9,130 nt of DNA from Methylocapsa sp. GTDB lineage: Bacteria > Pseudomonadota > Alphaproteobacteria > Rhizobiales > Beijerinckiaceae. Both the position numbers and the translations under genes were made by a program. The stretch spans positions 7,754 through 16,883 of the forward strand of contig PLUZ01000552.1 of assembly GCA_003162995.1 (NCBI GenBank), written 5' to 3'. How positions within the stretch are numbered: the first letter of the stretch is position 1; every line of letters starts with the position of its first letter. Shown one piece after another: positions 7,567 through 9,130 of the stretch. The notes under the pieces were generated by a model. The model did no database searches. It saw only the letters and a program-made list of their open reading frames with translations, and had not been told where the DNA came from.

Positions 7567-8682
7567 ATGATCGAAGTGAACCGCATGCCCCGCGACGCCA
7601 TCGCCTCCGCCGGAACGCATTTTCTCATCGGGCTCAAGCCCTCGCCGGTTCTCGATGATCACGACCGCGCCCTTCTTTCCAGTCTTCGGCCCGCAGGCGT
7701 CATCCTCTTCAAGAGCAATTTCCGCCATGATCTTCCCTATGAGGCCTGGCTTGAAAGCCACGCCCGCCTGATCGCCGATATTCGCGCTGCGACAGGCCGC
7801 GAGCGGATGCTTATCGCGATCGACAATGAGGGCGGCCGCGTGTGCCGGACACCGCCGCCGCTTACGCGCTTCGCCTATGCCGCGCGATGGGCGGAGCATT
7901 CGGCCGAAGTCGGCCGCGCGATGGGACGTGAGCTTTCCTCCCTTGGCATAAACCTCAATTTCGCGCCCGTGCTTGACATTCACACGAACCCCGATAATCC
8001 GGTGATTGGGCCCCGCGCCTTCGGGACAACGCCGGAGGCCGTCATCGCAGCGGCCCTGCCCTTCATCGAAGCCATGCAAGCCGAAAAAGTCCTCGCCTGC
8101 GGCAAGCATTTTCCCGGACATGGCGATACCAGCATCGATTCCCATCTTGGCCTGCCCTCGCAAACGCTCGGCCTCGACGGTTTGCGCGCCCGCGAGCTGA
8201 AGCCTTTCGCCGCCGCGATAAAAGCGGGGCTTTCCATGATCATGACATCGCATATTCTGTATCCCTCCATCGATCCTGACAACCCGGTCACGCTCTCGCA
8301 CCGTTTCCTGACCGGCATTCTCCGCGAGGAACATGGGTATGAGGGCGTCGCCGTCTCCGACGATATCGGCATGGGCGCGATGAAGGGCGTTTTCGACAAG
8401 CCAGAGTCCGCGGTTCGCTTGCTCGAATCCGGCTGCGACATGGTGATGGTCTGCGCGCATTTCACCGATTCCGGCCGCGCCAAGGGGTTTGCCCAGGCGA
8501 TCGTTGCGGCGATAAACGAAGGCCGCCTGGACCCCGGTATTCTGGCGCGCTCAAAGGCGCGGATTGAAGCCCTGCTCGACCGCGCGGCAACCAACGAAGT
8601 CGAATTATTGCCCGAAAGCATCTTCCGCGCCCATGCTGGGATCGGAGCGCTCTACGAGGCCGCGACTGTCGAGGTCGTTTAG
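7567..8682 (+). CDS. nagZ: Beta-N-acetylhexosaminidase, GH3 family (NagZ-like)
   Basis: This glycoside hydrolase family 3 enzyme should remove terminal beta-linked N-acetylglucosamine, in bacteria mainly from muropeptides during cytosolic peptidoglycan recycling. The 371-residue single-domain protein lacks a signal peptide. Landmarks are IDNEGGRV (85-92), VIGPRAFG (146-153), KHFPGHGDTSIDSH (180-193) with the acid-base dyad D191 and H193, and the nucleophile loop AVSDDIGMGA (262-271) with D265 as probable nucleophile. The DxH dyad is specific to the NagZ branch of GH3. The start is uncertain: ATG 7567 has no clear ribosome site; ATG 7585 has a weak GAAGTGA before it. The enzyme starts 9 bases after cbtA, so translational coupling is likely. 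Many relatives carry another nagZ near scpAB; whether this is the main copy cannot be told here. Confidence 0.87.
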   Translation: MIEVNRMPRDAIASAGTHFLIGLKPSPVLDDHDRALLSSLRPAGVILFKSNFRHDLPYEAWLESHARLIADIRAATGRERMLIAIDNEGGRVCRTPPPLTRFAYAARWAEHSAEVGRAMGRELSSLGINLNFAPVLDIHTNPDNPVIGPRAFGTTPEAVIAAALPFIEAMQAEKVLACGKHFPGHGDTSIDSHLGLPSQTLGLDGLRARELKPFAAAIKAGLSMIMTSHILYPSIDPDNPVTLSHRFLTGILREEHGYEGVAVSDDIGMGAMKGVFDKPESAVRLLESGCDMVMVCAHFTDSGRAKGFAQAIVAAINEGRLDPGILARSKARIEALLDRAATNEVELLPESIFRAHAGIGALYEAATVEVV

Positions 8683-8696
8683 CGTTGCGAACGCTA
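8680..8696 (+). terminator. Stem-loop at the nagZ stop codon, possible weak terminator
   Basis: TAGCGTT, loop GCG, then AACGCTA make a seven-pair perfect stem that begins with the nagZ stop codon itself. The following bases (TTCCCTCATCTT) are pyrimidine-rich but not a true T tract, so termination would be weak or factor-assisted. It may act together with the larger repeat stem-loop that starts three bases later. Confidence 0.4.
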
Positions 8697-8698
8697 TT

Positions 8699-8742
8699 CC
8701 CTCATCTTGAGGAGGCCTGAAAGGTCGTCTCGAAAGATGTGG
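8699..8742. repeat. Dispersed intergenic stem-loop repeat of Hyphomicrobiales type
   Basis: The element opens with CCCTCATCTTGAGGAGG and closes with GTCTCGAAAGATGTGG, the pattern of an imperfect palindromic repeat seen in many copies between genes in Hyphomicrobiales (canonical ends CTCATCCTGAGGAG and CGTCTCGAAGGATGAGG, from memory). CATCTTGAG (8703-8711) pairs with CTC (8729-8731) and AAGATG (8734-8739) with a two-base GA bulge, and an inner hairpin CCT-GAA-AGG (8716-8724) caps it. Only one copy is in the window. The lost symmetry at the ends suggests an older copy. Confidence 0.7.
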
Positions 8743-8826
8743 AGCCGCCGGCTGGGGACGGTGCAGTAAGATATGAAGACACATCCTTGCCACGCGATGA
8801 AAGAAACGGCCGTCTGATGAATGGGT

Positions 8827-9006
8827 TTACGACCGTGCTGCCCTTCTGTCCTGCGCGTCCTTGTGAACGACAATAAAAGTGACAACTGTCCAAATCATAC
8901 CCGCGGCGGCAACCGCTCCGTCGCCGAGCCAATAAAGGATCTCGCTTTTCTGGATCCTTAAAAATTCCCCAACCAGGAAGACATTTTTTAAAAATCGCAA
9001 GGGCAA
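8827..9006 (-). CDS. Small single-span membrane protein, unknown function
   Basis: I do not recognise a family. Read on the minus strand, an open frame of 59 residues runs from TTG 9006 (or 57 residues from TTG 9000) to TAA 8827-8829. It has a basic and hydrophobic N-terminal part, then an obvious membrane helix that includes EILYWLGDGAVAAAGMIWTV and continues VTFIVV, and a charged tail ending HKDAQDRRAARS. The composition and helix pattern look like a real membrane protein rather than a chance frame. A GATAGG ribosome-like site lies eight bases before TTG 9006. No ATG start exists in this frame before the helix, and runs of T and A near the start leave open a degraded 5' end. A 134-residue frame on the same strand overlaps it and runs into the repeat; I consider that one spurious. 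Confidence 0.5.
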   Translation of the reverse strand: MPLRFLKNVFLVGEFLRIQKSEILYWLGDGAVAAAGMIWTVVTFIVVHKDAQDRRAARS

Positions 9007-9079
9007 AACATAAACCTATCGAAAATTTCCGCTTGCGCCAAATCCCCAATTCAGACCTCGCCGAGCCTTGCAAAAGCGC

Positions 9080-9091
9080 GTTTGCGCAAAC
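9080..9091. other. 12-base perfect palindrome near parS
   Basis: GTTTGCGCAAAC is a perfect inverted repeat 18 bases before the parS site. It lies upstream of the small minus-strand gene, so it could be an operator for that gene or another site for a dimeric DNA-binding protein. No specific regulator can be named from the sequence. Confidence 0.25.
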
Positions 9092-9108
9092 CGCCAATCG
9101 TATCAAAA

Positions 9109-9124
9109 CGTTTCACGTGAAACA
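9109..9124. promoter_or_regulatory. parS, ParB-binding centromere site
   Basis: The bases CGTTTCACGTGAAACA match the widely conserved bacterial chromosomal parS consensus TGTTTCACGTGAAACA at 15 of 16 positions; the 14-base core GTTTCACGTGAAAC (9110-9123) is a perfect palindrome. ParB loads and spreads from such sites to drive origin segregation with ParA and to recruit SMC. Known chromosomal parS sites cluster near the replication origin, commonly close to parAB. The site sits in an intergenic stretch at the window edge, as expected for a functional copy. ParB binding itself cannot be shown from sequence. Confidence 0.85.
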
Positions 9125-9130
9125 GTTTTG

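Noticed and set aside
8702..9106. 134-residue minus-strand frame across the last intergenic region
   Set aside because: Its C-terminal third is just translation of the dispersed repeat, and it overlaps in another frame a small gene with a much better membrane-protein pattern.
1..9130. CRISPR array, tRNA, rRNA, insertion sequence or phage genes
   Set aside because: I saw no regularly spaced repeats, tRNA-like cloverleaf, transposase or integrase motifs, or compositional break indicating a recent insertion.

Overview
The window is a compact, GC-rich bacterial chromosome segment that reads as alphaproteobacterial, most likely order Hyphomicrobiales (Rhizobiales). The family Beijerinckiaceae is a guess from overall protein flavour, not a demonstrated assignment. 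Support for the group comes from the sufBCDS-DUF59 gene order with the alphaproteobacterial SufT-like N-terminal extension, a CbtB-CbtA cobalt transporter pair, a DsbA-family protein with an extra cysteine pair, and a stem-loop at 8699-8742 of a dispersed intergenic repeat type common in that order.

Layout. Positions 48-5503 hold a plus-strand operon for SUF iron-sulfur cluster assembly: sufB, sufC, sufD, sufS and a small MIP18/DUF59 protein (sufT-like). SufS takes sulfur from cysteine; the SufB-SufC2-SufD scaffold builds the cluster using ATP; the DUF59 protein probably helps cluster maturation or delivery. All key residues I know for these proteins are present. The operon promoter is upstream of the window. 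No A-type carrier gene (sufA) follows the DUF59 gene. A convergent gene at 5566-6255 (minus) encodes a periplasmic DsbA-family thiol-disulfide oxidoreductase.

The 351-base divergent spacer 6256-6606 holds a candidate dsbA promoter (minus), a candidate cbtB promoter (plus) and small stem-loops. I could not find a cobalamin riboswitch there. Then come cbtB (6607-6816) and cbtA (6829-7557), a predicted cobalt uptake system, followed after 9 bases by a GH3 beta-N-acetylhexosaminidase (nagZ-like, 7567-8682), probably in the same transcript.

The last 448 bases lack a large gene but are not empty. They hold a stem-loop on the nagZ stop codon, the dispersed repeat, a probable 59-residue single-span membrane protein on the minus strand (8827-9006, TTG start), a 12-base palindrome at 9080-9091, and at 9109-9124 a near-perfect ParB-binding site (parS: 15 of 16 consensus bases, with a perfect 14-base palindromic core). 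The parS site is the most informative non-coding signal: it suggests this segment lies in the origin-proximal part of the chromosome, near parAB. I see no convincing undescribed multi-gene system; the genes are largely recognisable housekeeping functions.
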